From Tyto alba (taxonomy: Eukaryota > Chordata > Aves > Strigiformes > Tytonidae): DNA of 64,000 nucleotides. The DNA lies in assembly GCF_018691265.1 (NCBI RefSeq), contig NW_024881313.1, positions 18,407,518 to 18,471,517 of the forward strand, read 5' to 3'. Below, one piece after another: positions 53,081 through 64,000 of this stretch. A program made the translations under genes and the position numbers. Every line of letters begins with the position of its first letter. Positions within the stretch are counted from its first letter, which is position 1. The notes under the pieces were generated by a model, which did no database searches, had not been told where the DNA came from, and was given only the letters and a program-made list of their open reading frames with translations.

Positions 53081-56000
53081 CTAAAAAAATTAAAAGTGAC
53101 TTTATAACCAAGGTGGGCAGAATATTTAGGTGTTCATATTTATGGAACCACATTTACTTTTTTTTTTTTTTTAATTATAAATTACAATAGCTTGAGAAAG
53201 ACAGAGACATTAGAAGGGTATTATGAAAGAGGAGGAAAACCAGTATTTTTACATTTATTTTGCAGTTGCCATTATTTTTACCAAGTATTAAAGAGCAAAA
53301 TTGTGAAGGTACCTAATGTCAGAAGCTTTTCTGACTATGTTGTTTCCCTGGATCACCTCCAATTACATAGCATGCTTCTTTTAATTAATATAATTTAAAC
53401 TAAGACTGAGCCCAGTGGTAGGGCATGTGAAAGCTTAGAAAAGCATCCAGGTCACCATATTTGTTTAAATTGTGTTTCTCTTAGATAGCAAGATAAATGT
53501 AGTTTATACTCTTTAAAGTGATTTTGTAAAAGACAAATCTACCTGTAGTCCAAATTAACTTGTATGATTTCTGTATTTAATTTTTACAAAGCTTTGGCCA
53601 CATTAACTATCTCCAGTACTGAGATAGTCACTTTTTATTTAAATCACTGGATAAAAAGATTCACTCGACAAAGCTTGGGTGAAAAGAGTTTCCATGTTTT
53701 TCCACGCAAAGAACACATCTAACCAGAACCAGATTACTTGGCATGTAAGATTTCTCTCTTTTCCTCTGTCTTGTAGAGTTTTAGTGTTTTTCTCAAGATC
53801 ACTAGGTGTTAATTGAAGGGTCTTTGCTGCAACATGATTTAAGACTGTTTCATATACTATGGCATTTCATGTCTCATTTAAATCCCAGTTTATAAAAGTC
53901 AATAGTCTTTTTCAGTGGATGCTCACCATTAATACTGTTTAGCAACACACAGCAAGACTCCATCTGCAAGTTTGTGTGTGCAACATGCAAATTAATTTTT
54001 AAATCAAAAGCTATTGTATTCTCCAGAGCTCATTTTGAATACTCACAGAACACTCCCCACACAGCACAAAATCAAGAGGCAAGCAGTGTTTTTTCTTAAT
54101 TCACATTTGACTACGGGGTTTAAAGATGTCAACTCAAACCAATTTTGTTTCTTTTCCCCTATTAGTCTCTGGCAGACCTTTTAGGTTACATGTAACTTCA
54201 CTGCAAGAAAGATGAAAGAGATTTAGTCACAACTCCTAAGCTTTGTAACTGCCAGTGTCATTAACAAGGAGACTGGAATCTTTTCTTGCACTATTTTCTA
54301 GTAGGAGCTGTAGCTATGAGAAAACATAAAATTCTGCAAAACAAACCTTGTATCGGCCAACAAAAATTTGTAGGTGGGCAAGTATCTCCAAAGAGCTGAT
54401 CATTGTTTAGCTATCATTTCTTTGGTAAGTCTTCAAGAAAAAACTATAAAACTACTTTTCTTTTAATTTCTGGTACACTTAAGTATTTACAGCAGGCTCT
54501 CAAGACTGGCAGTATCCTTAAGTGTTTAAGACAGTCATTAAACAACACCCGTGTGAAGCAGGAAGAAGTCTCCCTTACCCAATTTCTAGGCTTAAATACA
54601 AAACAACATAAAAGACTAAATAAATTGACTGCAATGAACTTGGGGGAGACTTATCTCTCAAGTGCTCTGCAATACTGTAGTAGTTTGCTGTACCTCAGGG
54701 ACAGATCTGCTCAAGCCCCTGGGAACTCTGCACTGCTGAGTGGGCTCTTACGCCCGTAGGGATAAGCATCCACCGTAACAAAACAGGAAAAGAAAAAAAA
54801 AAAAAACAAACAAACACAAAAAAACAACAGAAAAACAGCATTAGGACTATCACTAACAGTTCAATGTAAAATTGTACGATTTTCCGCTGTCTAAATCTCT
54901 GGTTAAGATGAATTATTCAAGTTGCCAAGAACTGGTATTATATTTTCAAAGATCTGAACTAATTAAGATTTAATAACAAAGTACCTGTTGTTGAGTCTGT
55001 AACACAGTAATTTATGTGGAGGCTCTGGGGTTTTCTAGAAAAAAATAGTTATTTTGTTGCACTAGGAGAGCCACGAGCTGCCAAATTTAACTAGCTAGGG
55101 AGGACTCAGAAAGCCGACCTCAGCTTCTTGCATCCGACAGGCAATGCAAAGTGTTCCTATGGCTGAGCCCCAAACCTAGCAGGAAACCTGCACAGCAATC
55201 ACCTCAGATGCAAGTTTTAAGGTGGAAGAAACAGCTTCCTCTGTTGATAGTGCATATAAACCAGTGCAGAGTAGTTAATGCATACCCTAGATTAACAAAC
55301 AAACTCCTCAATATTTGTATGCACACAAAACCTGCCACTCACCCTGACTTTCCCTTTGGCTCCTCAGGTGGGTCTCCCCAAATCTGTCAAGAGACTTCAA
55401 AGGGGCAGAAGGCCAGGAGTTACCAGCGAAAGGCTTATGAGTGAAGCAGCTACGAAGGCTTTTGCCTTCTCTCATCACCTTGCTAGAACATAATCCAATG
55501 CATTCCTTTAGCAGAGTTAATAGAGTATTTTGGGGTATATGTTTGGAAATAGACTTATTGAGGGAGTTTGAAGTGGTGAAATGGAGAGAAAGATTTGTGC
55601 TGACCAGACTCTTACAGTATTTTTCAACAAGTCAACACTTATCACTGGGAGTGGATTATTATTATTATTATTATTATTGCTTCTATTACTGAAAATATCT
55701 AGTTTTGACTTAGAAATTCCAAACACATTCAAGTATAAAACTGGCATGTGAGCTCTCTCCACTTGGCAAGTGCCATGAGGTAAAGGACTGCTGAGCACTG
55801 ATTTTATCTTCTTTAAACATCCTCTTGGCAACACACCAGCCATGATTCAAATGCTGTCAGCTCCGGTTTGCCAGCGTACATCTGAAGATGCAACCATCTC
55901 AAGGAGTCCTTGTAAGGGACCTCTTGTCACACTGGATGCGTGGTGTGGCACCACACCGCCACACCGGCATTTGAGCTTCAATGTATGTGAAGTAACATCT

Positions 56001-58135
56001 GAAGTATCATCAATTCATGCTCTGATTGCTCACGTGTCAGAGGCAGACAGAGGGGACTCATATACCTCCCATTCAATGAATGCTGAAGTTCAGCTCACTG
56101 TGCCGGTATTAAATAACTTAAATGACCCAGGGGCTGGCAAGCACCATCCCTTGCAATTACTGACAGCACAGCAGCGGATTGTAATGCCATCATGAAAATG
56201 AAGCTGGCTGCATCAATTCAGACAAACTTCTCAATTGCATAAGTTGCTTGCTTGATTAATTATTCAAAAGCAACTGGTAACTTATTATACTAGACAGGCC
56301 TTTCCCGGTGTTCAAACACCAGTGTTTCCAGTCTGTTCCTAGTATAGTGAGTTCTGTCTTGCTCTTGTTTTTGCACTAAGGTAACTCCTGATCAGCTCTT
56401 TTGAAGCAGTGCAAAGTTAATGGGAAATCAGTTGGAGAAATAACAGAGGAAAACTAGGTCACAAGGATTTTGGATCGAGAATAGAGAGGCTCCATTCAAT
56501 GGAGCTGGTACAATGTCTAGGCTGTCTTTCATTTAGGTTTCATCACAAGAGAATTCCCAAGAAAAGGAGCGTGGGCTGGTTCCATAAAATAGTTTTTACT
56601 GGACAAGACTGAGAGTTCAAATCCTGACACTTGAAACACTCTGGGTACTACCTTCTTCCTTTATCCTCTTTCTCCGCTATATCAGCAGAACCAGTTACAT
56701 TATTCTAATTTAAATATATTGGGAACAGCCTGGATTAATTCACTGAAGGGAGCAAGATTATGTGGAAAATATGTCACTTGGCTGTTAAATGCCCCTCTAG
56801 TCCTTTAACATCCCCCACTTTTTTTGAAGAAAGCTGGAAACAGAAAATTGTTCTTTTTAACTTAATTGCATAATCTTGACACATTTGCATAAGAGTATTT
56901 AATACAACATGCTAGTAGAATACTGCTGGTAAACAACATTTCATGGTTTGTCTAATGGAATCCCTTGTGGTTTAACACAGTTCACTGTCCATCTCATTTA
57001 CCCCATTAGATAATGTCAGCTCTCAAATTTCAGAATATACGTATGGCAGCTGTGCTGTTCTCCAGCTCCTTCTGAGCATTCCATCAGTTACCTAATTTGT
57101 TTAGTGCTTTTTCAGCTCCAGCTGTATCTTGTGATGTCATTAATGAAAAGCCTATTGTGTCTGGATGGCTTCTAACCATAAAAAAAGATGTCAGGAAGGC
57201 ATAATTGTATTATATTCCCTCAGATAAAACAATGTTATCTTGTAGTATTATTGAAGGTAGTATTCCCCTGTTTATTAACTATCTGGTAGCGTTTAAAATA
57301 TGGTAATCGTAATACACATGAATAAGACAGTTTACACACAATAAGAGTGCTCACAGGAAGGCTGTCCCATTGTTTTGGCTCATCAAGGTTAAAAACTTCT
57401 GTTCTTTTGTTAACAGACTCACCTCAGCTATCACATCAATCGGACTAAGTTAGGTCAGAGGAATATTTTATTCTTTTCTGTGCAATTCAGAAAAGGCAGT
57501 GTTCATCTGACATACTACAGTTGCTTTAACTTCTGTGTTTGGCTTTACAAAAAGGTGATTTGAACTTTACTCTTCTAAAATAGTGGGTTTCATCCTAAAA
57601 TATGTGGGTTTGCTGGAAGTCTGATAAGGGGTCCACAGGAACTACTTAAGAAAAGCAAGTTTATATAGGGTATACAACAATGCAGATATGAGAAATTTTC
57701 AATTTTTCTATGCCCTAAATTTCTAAGGCATTCACAATAGAAAGCAAGAAACAAAATAAATCCAGATAAAATTCTTAGACAATAAGAATATCAGAAAATG
57801 TTTAGTGCAAGGATGGTTAAACGAGGCTAGAATAAAAACATCCAACAGATAGCAAAAGAAATTTAATCTCTAGCTCTCAAATGGCACACTAAAGTACAAA
57901 CTTGTTTATTACCAAGTAACTTGAATTCCCTGGTCACAGCAGTTAGGGATGAATTTAGCTATTAATCAATTTGGTAGAACCATCCCACAGAGGAACATTC
58001 CTCGGGGAACTCAGAAGAACTCCCCATGAAATACTAGTCTTACCCGCAGGATACAGTTCAGAAAGTATCGAGCTGTCAGGCTTTTTCCTTAGTGTCACTC
58101 AAAATTTCAGTTCCGGCTTCCAAAAACCAGCATAC
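53081..58135 (-). other. FAM171A1: FAM171A1 intron
   Basis: A 5.05-kb intron holding (ATT)8 at 55655-55678 and possible conserved non-coding stretches near 53.95, 56.2 and 57.1 kb. A 117-codon plus-strand frame at 55842-56195 has no recognisable features and is treated as chance. Confidence 0.88.
55655..55678. repeat. (ATT)8 microsatellite
   Basis: Eight uninterrupted ATT units in a FAM171A1 intron. Confidence 0.95.
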
Positions 58136-58228
58136 CTTGAAATCCTGAGACTATCTGGACTACATCATCATAGACCATTAGAGTAGCTGAGCGTTCAGGA
58201 AGAAGGCCGAGACTCAGTGAAGAGAACA
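58136..58228 (-). CDS. FAM171A1: FAM171A1 extracellular exon (31 codons)
   Basis: A small 93-bp exon found by translating between splice sites: acceptor TCTCCCACAG and donor GTATGC. It encodes [19 protein letters not shown], then [11 protein letters not shown], ending in the first base of a glycine codon that the 52.9-kb exon completes. [11 protein letters not shown] is highly characteristic of FAM171 ectodomains. It requires a preceding exon ending in the first base of a valine codon. That exon, which should encode the V-T-L-K-V-H-I region, was not found up to 64 kb. About 100 N-terminal residues, including the signal peptide, must therefore lie beyond the window. Confidence 0.95.
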
Positions 58229-58499
58229 CTGTGGGAGAGAAATGGTTTTAGTGGGATATATTTGAATTCTAATAAACATAACCCAACAACAGCAGCACTT
58301 ACTTTCTTCTACATTCTTGCAAAAGCTAGCCACCTGAACTTTTAAAAATGTACTGTATGTGTGACAGAAACCACATGCATTTTCTAAACCAAATAATTAA
58401 GTTGCCAGGGTAATTATTATTGAACTAAACAACACGTTCTATGCTTTGACTCCTCCAAGTCATGCATGGTAGCTCAAAGTACAGAAGAGTGCAATGTAA

Positions 58500-58690
58500 A
58501 GCAGGATTTTAGGTTATAATTCCCAGCTCCACAGAAAGACTTGTCATTATATAAAGAGGAGTGAAACACTAACTCAGTCTGACTGAATTATTTTTCTGTA
58601 AAATGGCTATACTTCTTACCTCAGGAAGATTTTAGTTAAACTCAACTTTTAAATACTTTGAGATGCTTTCATAAAAATTCATACAGAAAG
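58500..58690 (+). mobile_element. MIR SINE relic
   Basis: GGTTATAATTCCCAGCTCCA, then TTTCTGTAAAATGGCTATAC, CTTCTTACCTCAGG and AATACTTTGAGATGCTTTC follow the MIR consensus order from B box to the core and tail. It begins about 270 bases upstream, in gene direction, of the 31-codon FAM171A1 exon. Confidence 0.62.
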
Positions 58691-59814
58691 GCAAAGTATG
58701 ATGAATAAGCCCGAATAATTTGCTTTAAAATACAGCATGTCCTTACTGAGTCACCACCTACTCTACAGAAGTGCTATATATAGCGGAACTACTGTCATTC
58801 TACCAGTGTTGCGAAAGGGGACAGATTAATGGTATACGCTGCAAGAAACCTGCCTGCAAAGACCTCTTTTGCCACTGGGTACTGACATTCCTTACAGGGG
58901 GCTGTGTCTGCGTGCACACACATCTTTAGAGAGTGAAGAACATGATATAATTTCACGCCAAGTTCTTCAAACCCAGAAGATCATAAATATGTATGGAATT
59001 AGCCACTGAGCACACCTGACTCCAGCACCCATGAAAACAGTAAGAAGTAGATCTGCCTGCAGTCCATGCACAGTTTTCAAAGATAAAAGGAGAGAAGGGG
59101 ATTAACGCAGACTAGTAATTTTTGGTAACTGAACAGCATGCCACATTTGCACCTGGAGAGTACTCATCCCATTTTGAAGTGACCACAAGCTGAAGAAGAC
59201 ATTTCCAGAACCAATTAAGAAAAGAACAGCATAAGCTCTTCTGATTTTTGGAGCTTCACAGATTTCCTCAGAATTCATATATATTACTTAATCAAAGAGA
59301 CCATGTAGATGTTAGCTACAGATAGAGAAACTGCATGCTATTATCGTTTTAAGAAATAAATTCTCTTTTCAAAGATCAGAAATTTTAGTGTTTGGGAGAA
59401 ATAGAGGAGAAAGGAGAAGAAACTAGGAGAAACACACTGCTAAGAACCACCATCTAAAAGATGGTCTTAACAACATATATGAACATTAAAAAAACCCAAA
59501 ATGTTATTGCAAGTACAGCTGAGAAATTTCTTTCCAATGTTCTGCATGTGAAACAGATCTACACATCAGGCAACATAAGTAAGAAAGCCTATTGTAAGTA
59601 GCACTGAGGCCACTCAATTACAAAATTTGTCTTTACTCCAGTAACTTAATTTTTATGAAGAAAGATAATATAATTTAGACACCCTGGGGAGCTCAATACA
59701 ATAAGACATGCCAACATCTTCTTCCATATATGCCATACTATAATGCATATATAACCTCTAAACTTCCATTGGGCTTTTCTGCACAATGTTTTCTCAGCTT
59801 GTAAAAGGCAGAAA

Positions 59815-60340
59815 GTCATGGTTTTTAAGGCCAGAAGGATGACTGTGATGATCCAATCTTACTCCTGTATAACTAAAGCCTTCCCTGAATTAGTTCCTGC
59901 TTCAGTTCCAATAGTTGTGCTCAAACTAGAAAACACGTAGAAAAAATATGAAATTTTCTTTTAAATGTGTCCAGTGGTGAAGAACACACCACAATGTCAA
60001 TATTCTAGTAAATAATTATGAGGGCAGTTAAACTATGTGCCTTTCTACCCATCAAAATTTATTGAGGTTGGATTTCCAGCCATTTGATCTTCTTTTTATA
60101 CAAGCCTGCTGGACAGAAGAATTCTCTCTTACCCGTTTCCCGTTCTCTATGCAGGTACTGATGAACTAAGATCAAATTACCCCATGAATTTTCTCTCCAG
60201 CGAACAAAATACATTAAGCACTTCCAAGTGTTTCCCTGTAGCTGTATTTTCCAGTCTTTTAATCACTCCTGATATAACCCTGCAGTTTTAAACATTTTTC
60301 TTGAAGCGTGGATCCAGAACTAGACACATGCTTTCCTGAG
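59815..60340 (-). mobile_element. ancient CR1 fragment (old amniote subfamily)
   Basis: On the plus strand the order is AAGGCCAGAAGGATGACTGT, GATGATCCAATCTTACTCCT, GTCCAGTGGTGAAGAACACA, GATTTCCAGCCATTTGATCT, ATGCAGGTACTGATGAACTA, GATCAAATTACCCCATGAAT, CCAGTCTTTTAATCACTCCT, and a GGATCCAGAACTAGACACA segment. This is the reverse complement of an old CR1 consensus shared by turtles, crocodilians and birds. High divergence indicates an ancestral insertion. The right end could reach about 60450. Confidence 0.7.
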
Positions 60341-62194
60341 TGGCCATACCAAGGACAAGTTCTGAAATACTATACTCCACCTTCTCAGTTTTTGCCTTAT
60401 TTTACAGCTAAGGATCAGATTACTCCACTTTCTTGCATTTCTGCAGTGGGAGGTTATTTTCAACCTTTCATCTACCATGACTCACATGTCTTCTGCAGAG
60501 TCACTGCTTTCCAGATTCGCTCTTCTCTCCTTGAAACACCACGAGCATCCTCTGCTCCTAAAACTACATTTCACCACAATGAATACCATGGTTTGCTCTG
60601 ACTGACCCTACAAGCTAGTCTGAACTGTGCTGACTCCGCAACTTCTCTTCATTAAACACATTGCTCCAAAAATGTCCTCTTAAATATGGACTACCAGTCC
60701 CAAATTTTTTACAAGAAAAATCTATGTGCAGCTAGAGCAGACAGATGAGAACATCTTCCATCACAAACACTTCAACAACTCAAGTGATGTTAAATTAATG
60801 AACTGTTAATAAGTGGAGTCATGGCTCTGCTGATAAATAGTTTAATGGAAAAAGAGATCTTAATCTTTTCCTCCTACCATTTATCACTATGTAAATAAAT
60901 AATCCTCCTGCTTAAGTGGTAAAGAGCTAGTAATTATTCTGGTTAATATAAAAAAAAGTTCATTTCTGCCTAATTATGAGAACAGAAAATCCTAGATGCT
61001 TACTTCTTAAAGCTATTACAATAATATCATGAGTTCAGTGGCTGAACAGCTTTTCAGCATAAGATTATAACTAATGTATATATAGACTGTGATGAAAGAA
61101 CCCTGATCCTTTGGCAAAGTCCTGTTACAGCACTTTAAACATTACCAACCTACAGCTCTGTGCTCGTGGTTATCATTTCCACATTTGAAGTAAATGTGTC
61201 CATAGTTCATTTACCACAGCACAAAGGGCAGCACATCATCTTAAAACCACTGTCATGGTTGCAACACTGCTCAGAATGGTATATCTGCTCTATGAGGTGA
61301 CAACTACTAGTACTGTTAAAAGGCATTTTTGGGAAACAAGGATCCCGCTGCACACGTGCCCAGACAGCACACTGCATACTGAAGACTTAAATACACTGCC
61401 TGTTTCTCATCATTCAACCTAGATTAAAAATAACAACAACATTTCTAAACTGTGCTGCTTACAAGCACGACAGGCATTTAAATACAGTGCATTTAAATAT
61501 GAACAGTTCTTGAAAATTTTTTTAAAGACTGTAGGTATCCTAGTCAATATAAAAAATAACAGCCTAAGTATCTTGGGCCTGAACTTTAATGTCATGTCCC
61601 TTTTAAGGAGTAATTCAAAGAACAACCCTATTAAATCTACATGGGGCATATCAAGTTGTAACTTGTTGTTTCTTTAATCAAAGAAAGGATTAAGTTCAAG
61701 GTACAAAAAGCAAAAGAAAGGATTCTATACTCCCAATTAAATCAATGGCAAACTATCTACCAGTTTCAACAGGGGAAGATCAGAGGTAAAAGGAATCTAT
61801 TTTCTGAGTTAAGCTCACATTTCAGCCATGGAAAGAAAGATTTTGTGGAAACTGTATACAATTACTGCTCTTTAAACTTTAATGACTTACCTAAACAATA
61901 ATGACACGTTTGATTCCCCTCCCACAAAATCAGTATTTAAGAAAATGCAATAAGCAAAATCCTAACCAAACAACCCCTGGGAAGAGTAGGTCGCATTCAA
62001 AAGATCCAGGGTATGAGTCAGAAAGATATGAGACACAAGGCACGAAAAGGTTCAGGCAAGAAAGGTTATTGCATGCTTTTATCATATATGATTGTGTCTT
62101 CAGGAAGTACATGAAGTATGCTGAAGAAGCTGCAATTCATCTTATTTAAACAGAAGAAAATATCAAGAAAATTTCTAAATGGTCACAAAACAAT

Positions 62195-62455
62195 TATGCT
62201 TGGAAGGGACCTCTGGAGGTCACATGCTTCAACCAAGCAGGGGAGTGTCCAGTCGAGGTTTGAGTATCTTTAAAGATGGTGATTTCACAACCTTTCTGGG
62301 CAACCTGTTCCAATCTTTGACTACTGTTGCTGTAAAGAACTGTTCCTCAAAACTCTCCTTGCTGCAACTCATTTCAGTTGCTTCTCTTTCTTTCACTATG
62401 CACCTAATAGCCTGGCTCAGTCTTCACTATAGCTCCATTAAGTAGCTGGAAAACG
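62195..62455 (-). mobile_element. CR1 LINE 3' end
   Basis: On the plus strand it runs TTGGAAGGGACCTCTGGAGG, GTCCAGTCGAGGTTTGAGTA, TCTGGGCAACCTGTTCCAAT, CTGTAAAGAACTGTTCCTCA, ATGCACCTAATAGCCTGGCT. This is the classic reverse complement of the avian CR1 3' UTR and ORF2 end. It is moderately diverged and sits in a FAM171A1 intron in gene orientation. Confidence 0.85.
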
Positions 62456-62959
62456 TGGCAGAATACAGTAGAGGAAATGTGGAAGAAGTCAGTCTATCTT
62501 ATCTGAAGCAAGTGACTGCAGATAAGTAAACAGCATGTTGAAATGCCTAAAGCATAATTCTGGATTTGAAGAGATTCAAGTTCCTTTCCCCATCTGAAAA
62601 TACATTTGCTGCTTGACCTTGTGGCAAAACAGAGTCCTTCTGGCTATGCTGATATTAATAAATAAAATGGAGCCAAGGCATGGGATTGAATACTGCCCTG
62701 TGATCATTTGTACTGTTTAAACATTAGTGCACTTAAAATCTGGCATGGCTTTAGCCTCAGATACTTAACAAATCTGAGGTGATATTTAGGTGTGACTTGG
62801 GTATAATACAAGCCTGGGATCATTCCCAAACTACTTGTTATCCCCTAATTGTGGCTGGGGATTAGGGGAAAAACAGAGGAGAACTGAGGATGTGACCTTC
62901 ATCTAGATGTTATGTCTCACAGTCTGAAAGCCACCCTCAATCTGTTCTATTTAGCAGTA

Positions 62960-63050
62960 CAGAAATAGTCTTCATTACTCAGTTTCCCCTCCTGTACAAC
63001 TAATGTGAAGTCTCCCACTTCCCATAAACTTTTGAGGCATTCTGATAAGA
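62960..63050 (+). mobile_element. weak MIR-like patch
   Basis: CATTACTCAGTTTCCCCTCC, then TGTACAACTAATG and CTTTTGAGGCATTCTGATAA resemble the MIR core and tail. It is short and diverged, so a chance match is possible. Confidence 0.3.
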
Positions 63051-63161
63051 ATTAACATGCAAGTATGGTTGTTATATTTGTTTGCCTGCAGAAAAAACAA
63101 ATTATGCAAATTACATTGGAAAAAATCCTTACATCTGGATAATATAACTGCAGATTAAAAC

Positions 63162-64000
63162 TGCGTCCTGGGTTGAGTGAGTGGTGGGGGTTTTTTTGGT
63201 GGCAGGGGAGGGGGCTGCAGGGGCAGCCCCCTGTGAGAAGCTTCTCGAAGCTCCCCCAGCTCCAAGTCAGCTCCACCTCTGCACCAAAACTGAGCCAATC
63301 AGCTGTACATCTGCAATAATGTATTTAAGAAGGGACGTGGTGACGAGCAGTGGGACTGGTGAGGAGGAGTTGCTGCAGCTGCATGAACACCAAGGTCAGT
63401 GGAGGAACAGAGGAAGAAAGGAGGGGGGAGGTGTGCCCGAGCAGAGACCCCCCTGTATCCTGTGGTGAGACGGCAGGGCGGCCCCCCCCCTGCCACCCAT
63501 GAAGATCTACGGTGGAGCAGACATTGATTTATGGCCTGTGTTTGTTTTCACCTGGATGAGCAAGGTGCTGTGCCTGAAGAAGGCCAGGGTCTCATGGGAA
63601 AAGGTAGCCCCACTGCTGTAATTCAGAGCTGGGAGGATTGCAGCATGCGGGGGAGTCCCACGCCGGAGCAGCTCGGGAAGGGCTGCAGCCGTGGGAGGGA
63701 CCCCAGTTGAAGAAAGTTAGTGACCCACGACGGAGCAGTGTGGGGAATGCTGCGGCCCGTGGGAGGAACTCATGTCGGAGAAAGTCTGTGGAAGACTGTC
63801 TCCTGTGACAGGGGGACCATGATGGAGCAAGGGGAACAAGTTCCAGAAGCTCCCCCCACCAAAGATGGAAGAAGCAGCAGCACTGACTGCACCCCACCAT
63901 GCACCGCTGGGGGGAGGAGGTAGAGATATCAGGAGGAGAACTGAGCCCAGGAAGAAGGGAGGGGTGGGGGGAAGGTGTTCTCAAGATTTGGCAATGCTTC
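63162..64000 (+). mobile_element. endogenous retrovirus LTR, truncated by the window edge
   Basis: Starts TGCGTCCTGGGTTGAGTGAG at an abrupt change from AT-rich intron to GC-rich sequence. It contains GCCAATCAGC-like sequence near 63294, a TATA-like TATTTAAGAAGG at about 63321, and then imperfect repeats of a CCCACGNCGGAGCAG...GGGCTGCAGCC...GTGGGAGG type at about 63657, 63727 and 63772. It ends inside GGGGTGGGGGGAAGGTGTTC. These match an avian ERV LTR as I remember it. The 3' end and target duplication are outside, so solo LTR versus 5' LTR of a longer provirus cannot be decided. It is antisense to FAM171A1. Frames inside it are not genes. Confidence 0.82.

Larger units (their letters stand above)
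58229..63161 (-). other. FAM171A1: FAM171A1 intron (part)
   Basis: The intron upstream of the 31-codon exon, continuing past the window. It holds a MIR relic at about 58500-58690, an ancient CR1 at about 59815-60340, a CR1 3' fragment at 62195-62455, a weak MIR-like patch near 62960-63050, and the LTR from 63162 onward. No further FAM171A1 exon was found. Confidence 0.82.

Noticed and set aside
55842..56195. 117-codon plus-strand frame
   Set aside because: No domain, signal peptide or exon-like border; the length is within chance for 64 kb. It contains a GGTGTGG/CCACACC hairpin that has no evident role.
56560..56660. tRNA-like B box (GAGTTCAAATCCTGA)
   Set aside because: No matching A box at the right distance and no cloverleaf; at most a fragment of a degenerate SINE.
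63181..63984. Frames of 65-130 codons in the last 800 bases
   Set aside because: They lie inside a non-coding LTR; its purine-rich repeats keep some frames open.

Overview
The window is vertebrate nuclear DNA, most likely from a bird. The evidence is two split genes with canonical GT-AG introns, repeats dominated by CR1 LINEs, bird-type endogenous-retrovirus LTR pieces, a few worn MIR SINEs, and a CpG island promoter. The gene order matches the human 10p13 block, where FAM171A1 lies upstream of NMT2 on the same strand. There is no bacterial-style operon, CRISPR array or phage. Nearly all open reading frames over 60 codons here are chance frames in introns, repeats or GC-rich DNA.

Layout. Positions 1-16.0 kb hold the 5' part of NMT2 on the minus strand: exon 1 at 15752-15861, exon 2 at 7744-7879 and exon 3 at 2265-2409. 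The rest of the gene lies beyond position 1. Its CpG island spans about 15.0-16.47 kb, and a possible short divergent transcript faces the other way. From 16.5 to 27.8 kb is an AT-rich intergenic spacer with no recognisable gene. From 27.8 kb to the right edge lies FAM171A1, also minus strand. Six coding exons are present: 58136-58228, 52922-53080, 47682-47858, 33896-34012, 31320-31434 and the large terminal exon 28968-30669. A likely poly(A) signal sits near 27.8 kb. The signal-peptide exon and the following exon should lie past 64 kb.

Repeats. CR1 fragments lie at about 1-400, 4340-5575, 51985-52325, 59815-60340 (an old type) and 62195-62455. An internally deleted LTR (207-333) is nested in the first CR1. 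A second LTR starts at 63162 and runs off the window. MIR relics lie at about 27.07, 47.21 and 58.50 kb. Simple repeats include (TA)16, (ATT)8, long A/T runs and a 57-bp alternating purine-pyrimidine tract.

The two genes encode unrelated cellular proteins: a protein N-myristoyltransferase and a type I membrane protein of the FAM171 family. Their adjacency reflects conserved synteny, not a shared pathway. I found no convincing new biological system. The points most worth checking are the short divergent transcript at the NMT2 promoter, a 20-bp perfect palindrome, the Z-DNA-prone tract, the nested LTR and the acidic repeat in the last FAM171A1 exon.
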